From: Synergistaceae bacterium
GTDB taxonomy: Bacteria; Synergistota; Synergistia; Synergistales; Aminobacteriaceae
Length of the DNA: 64,000 nucleotides
Direction: 5' to 3'
NCBI GenBank assembly: GCA_017439345.1
Contig: JAFSJJ010000016.1
Coordinates: forward strand, 97,970-161,969
In this document: positions 52,231-61,322 of the stretch, piece by piece
Numbering within the stretch: position 1 is the stretch's first letter
Layout of the letters: every line of letters begins with the position of its first letter
Notes under the pieces: generated by a model
The model's input: the letters and a program-made list of their open reading frames with translations, nothing else
Databases searched by the model: none
What the model was told of the DNA's origin: nothing
Made by a program: the position numbers and the translations under genes

Positions 52231-52965
52231 ATGAAGAAACTTTTTGCGCTGTTATTATTTCTAACACTTTGCGTTTATCCTGCGTCAAGTGAAGAGCTTC
52301 GGGTCATTCCATATCCTGAAGGCACGAATACTCAATCAGAAGGCGCGTCATCAGCACCGGCGATAATTAATCACAAGCACTCGATATATTTTGAAACTAT
52401 GACGGACTATTACGAACTCGCTGACTCAAAGAATAGAGTCATGCTGACTCACTATCCTACATATCAGCAGACTCGAGAGAACACCTGCGGCCCGGCAGCT
52501 GCTCTGACTGTTTTGTACTGGTTCGGAGTGAAAGATTACACTGAAGCAAGTCTTGCAGTCGAAATGAAGACTCAGCCCTACCCTATAGGCACAAGTCCTG
52601 ATAATATGCTCGCATTCTTTAAGAAATTAGGCTGGCAGACTGACAGCAGTTTGACTCATGAGAAATTTGCAAGCTATGACTCATTCAAAGATTTTGTGCT
52701 TGAGACACTCAAAGCAGGAGTCCCCGTCATGGTCGAAAACGTAGAATGGGGCGGACATTGGCGGGTCATAATAGGCTATGACTCAATGGGAACGAAATCG
52801 ACTCTTGATGACGTGTTAATCATGGCAGACCCTTACGACACATGCGACCACAAACAGGACGGTTATATTATTAACAACGGCGAAAAGTTTTACTCTATGT
52901 GGTTCGATCATTCTATGCTCCCTGAAGACCAGAAAGAACAGCCTTTCATTACAGCGAGGCCCTAA
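52231..52965 (+). CDS. Secreted C39-like cysteine peptidase domain protein
   Basis: 244 residues from ATG 52231; the ATG at 52210 overlaps the GGAGG used for 52231. Sec signal peptide (MKKLFALLLFLTLCVYPASS). The papain-like C39_2 fold is indicated by QTRENTCGPAAALTVLYWFG (catalytic Cys), NVEWGGHWRVIIGYDSMG (His) and IMADPYDTCDH (Asp). The enzyme probably acts in the periplasm or is released, cleaving after Gly-Gly or peptidoglycan peptides, but the substrate is not known. The GH3-GH13 gene follows after 1 nt, so the two are co-expressed. Confidence 0.82.
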   Translation: MKKLFALLLFLTLCVYPASSEELRVIPYPEGTNTQSEGASSAPAIINHKHSIYFETMTDYYELADSKNRVMLTHYPTYQQTRENTCGPAAALTVLYWFGVKDYTEASLAVEMKTQPYPIGTSPDNMLAFFKKLGWQTDSSLTHEKFASYDSFKDFVLETLKAGVPVMVENVEWGGHWRVIIGYDSMGTKSTLDDVLIMADPYDTCDHKQDGYIINNGEKFYSMWFDHSMLPEDQKEQPFITARP

Positions 52966-52966
52966 C

Positions 52967-55723
52967 ATGAAAAAATTCCTTGCAGCGTTATTCATTCTTG
53001 CAGCATTCCCATTGTCATCAAGTGCAGAAATTGCAAATATGACTCTGCGTGAGAAAATAGGGCAGTTGTTTATAATTAGACCTGAGCAGCTAATCACGAA
53101 CTTGAAGTCTAAACAGGTTCACAGCAATAATGATTACGGGACAAGCTCACTCACAAAATCAATGCTTGAGACCCTGAAAAAGTATCCCGCAGGAGGTTTT
53201 GCCCTGTTCACTAAGAATATTGACTCGCCGGAGCAGTTAAAGGCGTTCACAAAGGGTCTTATTGAAGCAAGCGAGCATTATCCCATTATTGCAATCGATG
53301 AAGAGGGCGGCAAAATTTCACGAATAGCAAATCACAAAAATTTTAGAGTCGCAAAATTCAAGAATGCAGAGTCAATAGCAGGTTCAAATCAAACACGAAC
53401 AGCAGCAGAGTCAATCGCAGCTTACTTGAAAGAGTTCGGCTTCAACATGGACTTTGCTCCGGTTGCAGATATTAACACTAATCCTAAAAATAGAGTCATA
53501 GGCACCAGGGCATTCGGTGATGATCCTGAATTTGTATCAAGAAACGTAAGCGAATATCTTGACGGACTCCACGCTTATAACATAGCAGGCAGCATGAAGC
53601 ATTTTCCCGGACACGGAGACACCCAAGGCGACACCCACACTCAGACAGTATCAGTACATAAGACATGGAAAGAGCTGTTAAAGAGTGAATTAATACCGTT
53701 CATTAACAATCTTGACAAGGCTGACTCAGTTATGATCGCTCATATCAGAATGAAGAAGGTTACACGCGATAACTTACCGGCTACTCTTTCACGTGAGCTT
53801 GTAACTAACAAATTACGGGGTGAACTCGGCTATAACGGGGTGATCATCACTGATGCTATGAACATGGAGGCAATCTCTAAGCATTACGGCTCATCTAATG
53901 CAGCAGTTAAAGCTATCGAGGCAGGGTGCGATATTATATTAATGCCTGATAATTACATAAAGGCTTTTAACGGTGTGTTAAATGCTGTAAAATCCGGCAG
54001 AATTTCCGAACAGAGAATTAACGAAAGCGTAGAAAGGATTATGACTCTCAAAAAGAAAATGCAGACTCAAAATTTAAATCTCAAATGGTGGCAGAAGAAG
54101 CCCGTTTATCAAATTTACCCTAAGAGCTTTCTTGACTCCGACAAGACAGGCACAGGAGATATTAAAGGCATTACCCGCAGACTTGATTATTTGAAATCCC
54201 TTAACATCGGCGCAGTGTGGCTGACTCCAATATACCCTTCTCCCATGATAGACAACGGCTATGATATTTCAGACTACACGGGAATAAATAAATCTTTCGG
54301 CAGCATGAAGGACTTTGACGAGCTGATTCGAGAAGCAGACAAACGAGGCATAAAGATAATTATGGATCTGGTATTCAATCACTCATCAGACCAGCACAAA
54401 TGGTTTCTCGAGTCAAAATCATCACGCGATAACCCAAAAGCAGACTGGTACATTTGGAGAGACTCTAAACCTGACGGCGGAGTCCCTACTAACTGGAGGA
54501 GCATATTCGGGGGCAGTGCGTGGACATGGTGCGAACAGAGGCAGCAATATTATCTTCACACTTTTGCGAAAGAACAGCCTGATTTGAACTGGGAGAACCC
54601 TGAAGTCAGACAAGCTCTCTATGACTCTGCAAACTTCTGGCTCTCAAAGGGAGTCGGAGGCTTTCGAATTGATGCTATAGTTTACATCAAGAAACCTGCT
54701 GAATTTATCGACGGCAAACCTGACGCTCAGGACGGGACAATAAATATTCACAACATGACAGCTAACCAGCCAGGCATATTAGATTTTCTGCGCGAGTTCA
54801 AACAAAACGTATTCGCAGGTCATGATATTTTCACGGTCGGAGAAGCTAACGGGGTCAAACCTGAAGAGCTGAGTCTCTGGGTAGGTTCTGACGGAGTATT
54901 TGATATGCTGTTCGAGTTCAGCCACGTTAATTTAGCCTTTGACGAGTCCGAGACATGGTGCAGGCCGGTTGAATGGAAGCTGGCGGACTTAAAGCGCGCC
55001 CTGACTGCAAGCCAGAACGCAACAAGAAATAACGGCTGGTATCCTGCATTTTTCGAGAATCACGATCAGCCCCGTTGCGTTAATCACTTTTTCCCGGCAG
55101 GTGTAGACACGGACAAGGCAGCAAAAGTTATAGCGGCGATATTATTGACTCTCAGGGGGACGCCGTTTATTTATCAGGGTCAGGAGCTCGGCATGACTAA
55201 TATTAATTGGGACGATATTAATATTTACAACGATATATCATCGCACGGACAATATAATATTGCTCTTAGCGAAGGCTTTTCACCACAGCAGGCTATGAAG
55301 TTCGTGAAATATTTCAGTCGTGATAATGCACGTACCCCCATGCAGTGGACTTCAGGAAAGAACGCGGGCTTTTCGAGTGCTAAGACGTGGCTGCCCGTCA
55401 ATGAGAATTACAAGAGAATCAACGCAGAACGTGAAGAGAAAGATTCGGACTCAGTGCTGAATTTCTATAAAGCGTTAATGAAGCTGAGAGAGAATCATAA
55501 TGCTTTAATCGCAGGAAGTTATCGGGAAATATTATCGGACAGTGAAGAGTTATTTGCGTTTGAACGTGAACTTAACGGCGAGAAGTTTATCACGGTTGCT
55601 AATTTCTCGTTGAAGCCTGTTAGGGTGCCTGACTCATTAACGGGAAAAATTATCTTGAGCAGTGAAAAGAATATTAACCCTTCAGAAATAAAGCCTCTTG
55701 AAGCGAGAATATATCACCAGTAA
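52967..55723 (+). CDS. Secreted GH3 (NagZ-like) - GH13 alpha-glucosidase fusion
   Basis: 918 residues, one open frame. After a signal peptide (KKFLAALFILAAFPLSSSA), residues about 25-365 are GH3 beta-N-acetylhexosaminidase-like: IGQLFIIRPEQ, the NagZ motif MKHFPGHGDTQGDTHTQ (catalytic His) and GYNGVIITDAMNMEAISKHY (nucleophile Asp). From about 374 (KPVYQIYPKSFLDSDKTG) a complete GH13 catalytic domain follows: IIMDLVFNHSSDQH, GVGGFRIDAIVYI (Asp, near 568), IFTVGEANGVK (Glu, near 627), FFENHDQPR (Asp, near 699), closing with a beta domain. The second half resembles oligo-1,6-glucosidase/DexB. Both active sites look intact. Joining cell-wall and alpha-glucan hydrolases in one exported protein is unusual. 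It follows the C39 peptidase gene by 1 nt. Confidence 0.88.
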   Translation: MKKFLAALFILAAFPLSSSAEIANMTLREKIGQLFIIRPEQLITNLKSKQVHSNNDYGTSSLTKSMLETLKKYPAGGFALFTKNIDSPEQLKAFTKGLIEASEHYPIIAIDEEGGKISRIANHKNFRVAKFKNAESIAGSNQTRTAAESIAAYLKEFGFNMDFAPVADINTNPKNRVIGTRAFGDDPEFVSRNVSEYLDGLHAYNIAGSMKHFPGHGDTQGDTHTQTVSVHKTWKELLKSELIPFINNLDKADSVMIAHIRMKKVTRDNLPATLSRELVTNKLRGELGYNGVIITDAMNMEAISKHYGSSNAAVKAIEAGCDIILMPDNYIKAFNGVLNAVKSGRISEQRINESVERIMTLKKKMQTQNLNLKWWQKKPVYQIYPKSFLDSDKTGTGDIKGITRRLDYLKSLNIGAVWLTPIYPSPMIDNGYDISDYTGINKSFGSMKDFDELIREADKRGIKIIMDLVFNHSSDQHKWFLESKSSRDNPKADWYIWRDSKPDGGVPTNWRSIFGGSAWTWCEQRQQYYLHTFAKEQPDLNWENPEVRQALYDSANFWLSKGVGGFRIDAIVYIKKPAEFIDGKPDAQDGTINIHNMTANQPGILDFLREFKQNVFAGHDIFTVGEANGVKPEELSLWVGSDGVFDMLFEFSHVNLAFDESETWCRPVEWKLADLKRALTASQNATRNNGWYPAFFENHDQPRCVNHFFPAGVDTDKAAKVIAAILLTLRGTPFIYQGQELGMTNINWDDINIYNDISSHGQYNIALSEGFSPQQAMKFVKYFSRDNARTPMQWTSGKNAGFSSAKTWLPVNENYKRINAEREEKDSDSVLNFYKALMKLRENHNALIAGSYREILSDSEELFAFERELNGEKFITVANFSLKPVRVPDSLTGKIILSSEKNINPSEIKPLEARIYHQ

Positions 55724-55730
55724 AATAAGA

Positions 55731-55770
55731 CCCCTGAATCATCAAAACAAGACTCAGGGGAAAAAATTTT
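55731..55770 (+). terminator. Terminator after the GH3-GH13 gene
   Basis: CCCCTGAATC (55731-55740) pairs with GACTCAGGGG (55751-55760), nine of ten positions, loop ATCAAAACAA, followed by AAAAAATTTTAT. A close copy of the same stem (CCCCCGAATC/GACTCAGGGG) occurs at 57719-57743. Confidence 0.65.
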
Positions 55771-55827
55771 ATCTCTGCACGTTATAAAATTCATAAATAA
55801 AGACTATATCAGTAATAATACGCAAGA

Positions 55828-55854
55828 CCCCCCCCCCTAAATTACGTATATAAT
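55828..55854 (+). promoter_or_regulatory. C10 tract next to the -10 of the two-gene membrane module
   Basis: A run of ten Cs (55828-55837) lies 11 bp before a perfect TATAAT (55849-55854) and 41 bp before the start of the gene at 55895, putting the tract in the -35/spacer region of the promoter. Homopolymer tracts there are a known phase-variation device, where slippage changes promoter spacing. No good -35 is visible on either side of the tract. An assembly or length-calling error in the tract is also possible. Confidence 0.5.
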
Positions 55855-55894
55855 TTAGCCGTCACAAAATTTTTTATGTAATGGAGGGATTTTC

Positions 55895-56548
55895 ATGGGA
55901 CTCGGTAAATGGATAGTCGGCGGTATAGTTGCTGCTGTTGCTGCTCCGTTCGTGCTTCCTGCTGCGGCTGTAACTGCTGTAGGCGGTGCTGTAGCTGCTG
56001 GAGTAGGTGCTGTTACGGCAGGTGCTGCTGCTGTCGGCGGGGCTGTTGCTACTGGTGCTGCTGCTGTGGCTGCGGGAGCTGCGACTGTCGGGGGAGCTAT
56101 TGCAGGTTTAGGAGCTTCGGCATTGGCTGCTGCTTCTGCGATAGGTGCTACAACCTTAATCGGCGGAGTAACTATTGGCAGCGTCCTTGCTTGGGGCGGA
56201 GGTCTGTTTGTCCTTGCTGGGATTACAGGTGCTATGCTTGATGATGCTAAAACCGAAGGTGAGAAGGATGGCTACAGGAAAGCATCACGCGAATTCGAGG
56301 CAAAATTACGTTCTCAGGCTAAAGAGTTCTTTACACAGATTGCAAGACTTGAGGACGAAATAAAGAGCTTAAGGCTTCAGAGAGACAAAGCGCAGGCACT
56401 CGTTAAAGAAGCATTTACTCTTCTCGGCAACTTTGAGGGCTGCATTAAGAAAACTAGAGAAGAGGGACGTGAAGTTCAGGACGAGACTCTAGGCTACTAC
56501 AAGCAGCTTAAGGACTACACGGATCAGGCTCTCTCAAAGGCAGCATAA
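55895..56548 (+). CDS. Gly/Ala-rich membrane protein with coiled-coil tail, unknown function
   Basis: 217 residues, GGAGG upstream. Residues 5 to about 115 are an uninterrupted Gly/Ala/Val stretch (VGGAVAAGVGAVTAGAAAVG, GGLFVLAGITGAML), a glycine-zipper-like region able to form several membrane-inserted helices. Residues about 125-217 form a charged coiled coil (FTQIARLEDEIKSLRLQRDK, GNFEGCIKKTREEGREVQDE). No known family was recognised. The glycine zipper suggests oligomeric membrane insertion or a pore. It is followed 65 nt later by another coiled-coil gene in the same direction. Confidence 0.75.
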   Translation: MGLGKWIVGGIVAAVAAPFVLPAAAVTAVGGAVAAGVGAVTAGAAAVGGAVATGAAAVAAGAATVGGAIAGLGASALAAASAIGATTLIGGVTIGSVLAWGGGLFVLAGITGAMLDDAKTEGEKDGYRKASREFEAKLRSQAKEFFTQIARLEDEIKSLRLQRDKAQALVKEAFTLLGNFEGCIKKTREEGREVQDETLGYYKQLKDYTDQALSKAA

Positions 56549-56613
56549 CTCATATCACGAATACAGGGCGGGGACATAACCTCGCTCTTATTTTTTCAGG
56601 AGGCTTAATTTTT

Positions 56614-57708
56614 ATGGACTTATCACGGGAACGCGCAGAACTTCTCTCGCAATTACAGGCCTTGCAGTCAGAATCTCAGGAACTGGACTCACGGACTGAC
56701 AAGACATTACGCAACATGCATAAAATCGCCGATGAGTCTAACCGTGTCGCTGACGTTGCACATAACGCAAAAAATATTCTCGATGACTTAGACCGCGAAT
56801 TTGAACAGAAGACAAAACTTAACGGCTTAGATATTACGTTCTTGTTCTTAGCGACGGCTATCCAGTGCGCAAGATGGTTCATTCTCTCAAATGATAAATT
56901 CAGAATTACATCAACAGAAGGCGATAAATTAGTTGCAGGCTTTGTCCCTAAGAGCTGGCAGAATATATTGCTCGCTTCAGTTCCATATGACGCAGTTAGG
57001 GGCGGTGCTCAGTTCGAGGCAGGACTTGCAGGGACGACTCACAGATTCAGGACTCTGGGACATGATCCCATAATGGGCTGGGTATTCGGACCGGTTAATA
57101 TTCTCTCGGACAGCTTGACTAAACACGACATTATAACTTCATACAGAGTCAGAAACGGAATAATCACCGAACCTGTAACTACTCCGCAGATATTTGCTGA
57201 AGCAGGGCAGCAGATACGCTCTGACAAAATGAACTTACCGGCAGCAATTGTTCGTCAGGCTATTCACTTCGGCTCAGACTATTTTACGGCGCAGGGTCTT
57301 CCAGTTCCGTTTATAAGCACTGTTGATAATGACTTAGCTAAAAACTTGCTCACTAAATTTCATATTGACATGTGGAGCATTACACGAGGTGCAGCACTGG
57401 CTGAACTGGTAAACATGATTGTTGCTTACATTCACAGACTCTTTTATGACCCTGAACAATACAGCTCGCCAAGAGTCTACGAGGTCAAGACCAGAAAAAT
57501 TATCAGGTACTCGAACGTAATAGCTTCAACAAGCAATGTCATTTACACTGCAATATCAGGCGATCTCTTAAGGCTCGACGTGGGCGGAATACTCGTAACG
57601 TTATGGAGATTGATTCGAGACAGGAAATTCAAACAGGAAGTAAAGCGCGAGTTCATAACAGAGAGTTTTAATGACCTGATACGTGGTGAAGAATATGATT
57701 TCGAGTAA
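56614..57708 (+). CDS. Coiled-coil/membrane-associated protein of unknown function
   Basis: 364 residues with AGGAGG upstream. The first 75 residues are a coiled coil (LLSQLQALQSESQELDSRTD, DESNRVADVAHNAKNILDDL). A hydrophobic segment follows (GLDITFLFLATAIQCARWFI) and then a mixed globular region with no recognised motif (GGAQFEAGLAGTTHRFRTLG, GWVFGPVNILSDSLTKHDII). The C-terminus is basic and charged. It is the second gene of the module at 55895 and shares its terminator context. Function unknown. Confidence 0.75.
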   Translation: MDLSRERAELLSQLQALQSESQELDSRTDKTLRNMHKIADESNRVADVAHNAKNILDDLDREFEQKTKLNGLDITFLFLATAIQCARWFILSNDKFRITSTEGDKLVAGFVPKSWQNILLASVPYDAVRGGAQFEAGLAGTTHRFRTLGHDPIMGWVFGPVNILSDSLTKHDIITSYRVRNGIITEPVTTPQIFAEAGQQIRSDKMNLPAAIVRQAIHFGSDYFTAQGLPVPFISTVDNDLAKNLLTKFHIDMWSITRGAALAELVNMIVAYIHRLFYDPEQYSSPRVYEVKTRKIIRYSNVIASTSNVIYTAISGDLLRLDVGGILVTLWRLIRDRKFKQEVKREFITESFNDLIRGEEYDFE

Positions 57709-57718
57709 GTAATAAAGT

Positions 57719-57743
57719 CCCCCGAATCGTTATGACTCAGGGG
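57719..57743. terminator. Bidirectional terminator between the membrane module and hydA
   Basis: CCCCCGAATC and GACTCAGGGG pair at eight of ten positions around a 5-nt loop, with AAAAAATTTTATTTATT to the right for the plus strand and ACTTTATTACTT on the minus side. It sits between converging genes. Confidence 0.55.
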
Positions 57744-57762
57744 AAAAAATTTTATTTATTAT

Positions 57763-59445
57763 TTATGCTTTATGTCTGTGAAGCAGTTCGTGTTCTCTGC
57801 CTTTAATCAACGTGTCATATATCGCCAATGCCGTAGGATTCTCGTTGGACTTCTTAATCTGAGTGTTAATATCTGACTCATAAAGACCATTCTTGCGGGC
57901 TTCCTTAGTCCTTAACCCGGCGTGAGCAGGCTGTCCGCCTCCCATAATGCAGCCCCGTCTACATGCCATGACCTCGACAAAATGATAAAAACTTTCACCG
58001 TTCTTAATGCGTCTGAGCAGTGAATCAGCTTCAGCAAGACCGCTTACAACCGCAGCTTTTATCTCACTGCCTTTGTAGTTAAACGTAAATTCCCGCAATG
58101 CCCCCGGACCTCTGACTCCGCTGTTTCGTAAACTTTCGATCGCAGGCCGTCCTGAGTCCTCACAAAGAGTTCTTAACGCAGCTTCCATGACTCCGCCTGA
58201 GTTCCCGAAAATGACTCCGCCTCCTGAACCTATTCCGAACGGCATATCAGCGGCTTCACTTTCGAGTAAATCAAAGCGAATCCCTGCACGCTTAATCATC
58301 GTAATCATTTCTTCTGTCGTAAGGACATAATCTATATTTTGCTTTCCGTCACGTTTTAAATCTTCACGCAGAATTTCATATTTCTTAGCAGTGCATGGCA
58401 TTATCCCGACTGACAAAATTTTCCTGCCGTCATTATTATTAGCATAATACTCGCGGGCTACTGAACCGAGCATTTGAATCGGCGAATAACTTGATGATAT
58501 ATGCGGGACGAATTCAGGCCAGCGTTTTTCACAGAATAACACCCACGCAGGACAGCACGACGTAAATAACGGGAACGGTCCTCCCTTTTCGAATAACTCA
58601 AGAAATTCTTTGCTCTCTTCAAGTATGGTCATATCAGCTCCGAACGTCGTATCATAGACATCATCAAAGCCGAGTTTGTGAAGAGCCGCTACTATCTTTC
58701 CCATTACGTTTTCGCCTTTAGCTCCTCCGAAAGCCTGGCCTGCTGCAACACGTACTGCCGGTGCTATCTGGGCAAATACTTTTGTATCAGGATCTGCAAG
58801 GGCTTCCCATACCGGTCTTATATTCGTGTTAATGCTTATTGCTCCCGTCGGGCAGACTATACGGCACTGACCGCAGCTTACGCAGTCTGTCTCAGCAATA
58901 TTTTTATTGAACGCAGGTATAACCATCGCATTAGTTCCCCTGTTTGCGAAATCTATTGCGTTGATTCCCTGAATTCCTTCGCAGACTCTAACACAGTCCC
59001 CGCACAATATGCACTTGTCAGGATCTCTTACGATTGAAGGCGAGCTGAAATCCCTCTCGTACTTTCTTTCACGGTAACCCCAGCGGACTTCACTGACTCC
59101 GAGTCTGTGTGCTAAATTCTGTAGTTCGCAGTCTCCGCTCTTAACACATGTCGTGCAGTCTCTATGATGAGAAGCAAGCATTAATTCTATCAGCATTCTA
59201 CGATAACGCACTAATCTCGGCGTACTGGTCTTTATGCTCATTCCGTCTCTGGGTCTCTCTAAACATGAAGCGAACATTCGACCCTTGTCATCTTCAACGC
59301 TGCATAATCTGCAGGCACCATAAATCGAAAGCTCTGAATGATAACACAACGTAGGCAGGTCAATTCCGGCCTTGCGGATAACTGATAATATATTAGGCTC
59401 GTCAGTGAACTCGACCGGATAACCATCAATTTTCATTACTCCCAT
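57763..59445 (-). CDS. hydA: [FeFe] hydrogenase catalytic subunit
   Basis: 560 residues from ATG 59445 (AGGAGAG 8 nt upstream, 5 nt after hydB); upstream starts lie inside hydB. N-terminus is a 2Fe-2S ferredoxin domain (LCYHSELSIYGACRLCSVED), then the His-Cys3 cluster region (ASHHRDCTTCVKSGDCELQN), two 4Fe-4S clusters (DPDKCILCGDCVRVCEG, CVSCGQCRIVCPTGAI), then the H-cluster domain with TSCCPAWVLF, MPCTAKKYE and EVMACRRGCIMGGGQP. All cysteine ligands of the H cluster are present. With NuoF- and NuoE-like subunits it forms an NAD-linked, possibly electron-bifurcating, hydrogenase for H2 production. Confidence 0.94.
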   Translation of the reverse strand: MGVMKIDGYPVEFTDEPNILSVIRKAGIDLPTLCYHSELSIYGACRLCSVEDDKGRMFASCLERPRDGMSIKTSTPRLVRYRRMLIELMLASHHRDCTTCVKSGDCELQNLAHRLGVSEVRWGYRERKYERDFSSPSIVRDPDKCILCGDCVRVCEGIQGINAIDFANRGTNAMVIPAFNKNIAETDCVSCGQCRIVCPTGAISINTNIRPVWEALADPDTKVFAQIAPAVRVAAGQAFGGAKGENVMGKIVAALHKLGFDDVYDTTFGADMTILEESKEFLELFEKGGPFPLFTSCCPAWVLFCEKRWPEFVPHISSSYSPIQMLGSVAREYYANNNDGRKILSVGIMPCTAKKYEILREDLKRDGKQNIDYVLTTEEMITMIKRAGIRFDLLESEAADMPFGIGSGGGVIFGNSGGVMEAALRTLCEDSGRPAIESLRNSGVRGPGALREFTFNYKGSEIKAAVVSGLAEADSLLRRIKNGESFYHFVEVMACRRGCIMGGGQPAHAGLRTKEARKNGLYESDINTQIKKSNENPTALAIYDTLIKGREHELLHRHKA

Positions 59446-59450
59446 GTAAT

Positions 59451-61322
59451 TCACTCTCCTGATATAGCTTTGAACGGGCAGGCTTCGACACATGCTCCGC
59501 ACTTTATGCACTTGCTTTGATTTATCTTGTACGGGACTTTAGGCTTGCCTTCGATTGCCTGAACAGGACAGCCCCTCGCACACTTTGAGCAGCTCCTGCA
59601 CTTCTCAGGCTTTATGACATACTGCTTTAGATTCTTACAGACATGAGCAGGACATTTTTTATTCTCTATATGCTCGATGTACTCATCAAGAAAAGAATTC
59701 AACGTACTCACAACAGGAAGAGGCGCGCTTTTACCCAGACCGCATAGAGCAGTGTTAATAATCAGGTCGGCAAGAGTTTTCAAGTTTTCTATATCGTCCA
59801 TTTTGCCTTTACCTGCTACAATTCTCTCGAGAATTTCCAACATTCTCAGGGTACCTTCACGGCATGGAACGCACTTACCGCAGGACTCCCTGTGAGTGAA
59901 CTCCATGAAGAAGCGGGCAACTTCTACCATGCAGGTACTCTCGTCCATTACTACAAGTCCTCCTGAGCCTACGATTACGCCGAGTTTCTTTACGCTGTCA
60001 AAGTCTAACGGTTCATCAAGCTGGGACTCAGTCAAGCAGCCTCCTGAAGGTCCGCCTATCTGGACGGCTTTAAATTTTTTGTCATCTCGAATTCCTCCGC
60101 CGATATTAAATATTATTTCTCTGGGTGTGATTCCAAACGGGACTTCAACAAGACCTGTATTTCTGACTGCTCCTGTAAGCGCAAAAGTTTTCGTTCCGGG
60201 ACTGTCTGTCGTGCCTATGCTCTTATACCAGTCTGAACCCCTTAATATAATTTCAGGGACGTTTGCATATGTCTCTACGTTGTTAAGAACTGTAGGCTTT
60301 CCAAATAATCCCTGTTCAACTGTACGGGGAGGCTTGACTCTCGGCATACCGCGCTTGCCTTCGATTGATGCAGTTAACGCACTTCCTTCACCGCAGACAA
60401 AAGCTCCTGCACCGCGATTAATATTGAGTCTGAAGCTGAAGCCTGAGCCTAAAATATTTTCGCCGATTAATCCCAGCTCTTCAGCCTGCCTGATTGCATT
60501 AGAGAGCCTCTTAACTGCAAGGGGATATTCTGCACGGACGTAAATATAACCTTCCTGAGCTCCGACAGCATAAGCAGCTATAATCATGCCTTCAATCATT
60601 CTATGCGGGTCGCCTTCCATAATCGAACAGTCCATGAATGCTCCTGGGTCTCCTTCATCGCCGTTGCAGACGACATAACGAATCTTTTCGGGCTGGGATG
60701 CTACTTGCTGCCATTTCTTACCTGCTGTGAATCCTCCCCCGCCTCTGCCTCTTAATTTCGAGGCAAGTACAGTTTTTATGACTTCATCAGAACTCATGCT
60801 GAACAATGCTTTTGCGAGTGCCTGATATTCGCCTGCTGCAATTGCTTCTTCGATTGACTCAGGATCAATTTTCCCGCAGGTTCTTAATACGACTCTGGTC
60901 TGGCCTTTGTAAAACGGTATTTCGTCCTGATTAAAGCATTCTTCACCGGTGATTTTATTCTTATAGAGCAGACGGTTCACTATTTCACCGCGCTTGACTG
61001 TAACGTCAAATATTTCTTCGCAGTCTTCAGGCTTAACTTTCGTGTATAAGACTCCAAGAGGCTCAATCCTGACTAACGGACCCTGCTCACAGAAACCGAG
61101 ACAGCCCGACTTGTGAACATGCGGATGAGCGAACTCCGGAGCAAACTCTACAGAAATTTTCATGTCCTTTGCAAGCTCGCACATTTTCTCCCAGACTTTG
61201 AGAGAGCCGCTTGCCTGACAGCCTGTACCAGCACAAACAAGAATTCTGACAGGTTCGCGCTTGACAGCTTCATCATAAACTTCACGCAGGTTATCAAGTT
61301 CATAACGACTCGTTATCTTCAT
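59451..61322 (-). CDS. hydB: NAD-linked hydrogenase NuoF-like subunit
   Basis: 623 residues, HydB type. A 2Fe-2S thioredoxin-like domain at about residues 25-115 (CAGTGCQASGSL, HKSGCLGFCEQGPLVRIEP) precedes the NuoF core with the FMN/NADH site GRGGGGFTAGKKWQQVA and NGDEGDPGAFMD, the 4Fe-4S motif SCGKCVPCREGT, and a C-terminal double ferredoxin (KCRSCSKCARGCPVQAIEG, KCIKCGACVEACPFKAISG). It takes electrons from or gives them to NAD(H) and connects to HydA. It overlaps hydC by 4 nt. Confidence 0.93.
   Translation of the reverse strand: MKITSRYELDNLREVYDEAVKREPVRILVCAGTGCQASGSLKVWEKMCELAKDMKISVEFAPEFAHPHVHKSGCLGFCEQGPLVRIEPLGVLYTKVKPEDCEEIFDVTVKRGEIVNRLLYKNKITGEECFNQDEIPFYKGQTRVVLRTCGKIDPESIEEAIAAGEYQALAKALFSMSSDEVIKTVLASKLRGRGGGGFTAGKKWQQVASQPEKIRYVVCNGDEGDPGAFMDCSIMEGDPHRMIEGMIIAAYAVGAQEGYIYVRAEYPLAVKRLSNAIRQAEELGLIGENILGSGFSFRLNINRGAGAFVCGEGSALTASIEGKRGMPRVKPPRTVEQGLFGKPTVLNNVETYANVPEIILRGSDWYKSIGTTDSPGTKTFALTGAVRNTGLVEVPFGITPREIIFNIGGGIRDDKKFKAVQIGGPSGGCLTESQLDEPLDFDSVKKLGVIVGSGGLVVMDESTCMVEVARFFMEFTHRESCGKCVPCREGTLRMLEILERIVAGKGKMDDIENLKTLADLIINTALCGLGKSAPLPVVSTLNSFLDEYIEHIENKKCPAHVCKNLKQYVIKPEKCRSCSKCARGCPVQAIEGKPKVPYKINQSKCIKCGACVEACPFKAISGE

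Noticed and set aside
55909..56241. Cys-rich plus-strand frame of 110 codons
   Set aside because: Out-of-frame reading of GCTGCTG-type codons of the Gly/Ala-rich protein at 55895; it has no ribosome-binding site.
59896..60543. 215-codon plus-strand frame antisense to hydB
   Set aside because: hydB is an unambiguous NuoF-like gene. The antisense frame shows no domain and no start signal.
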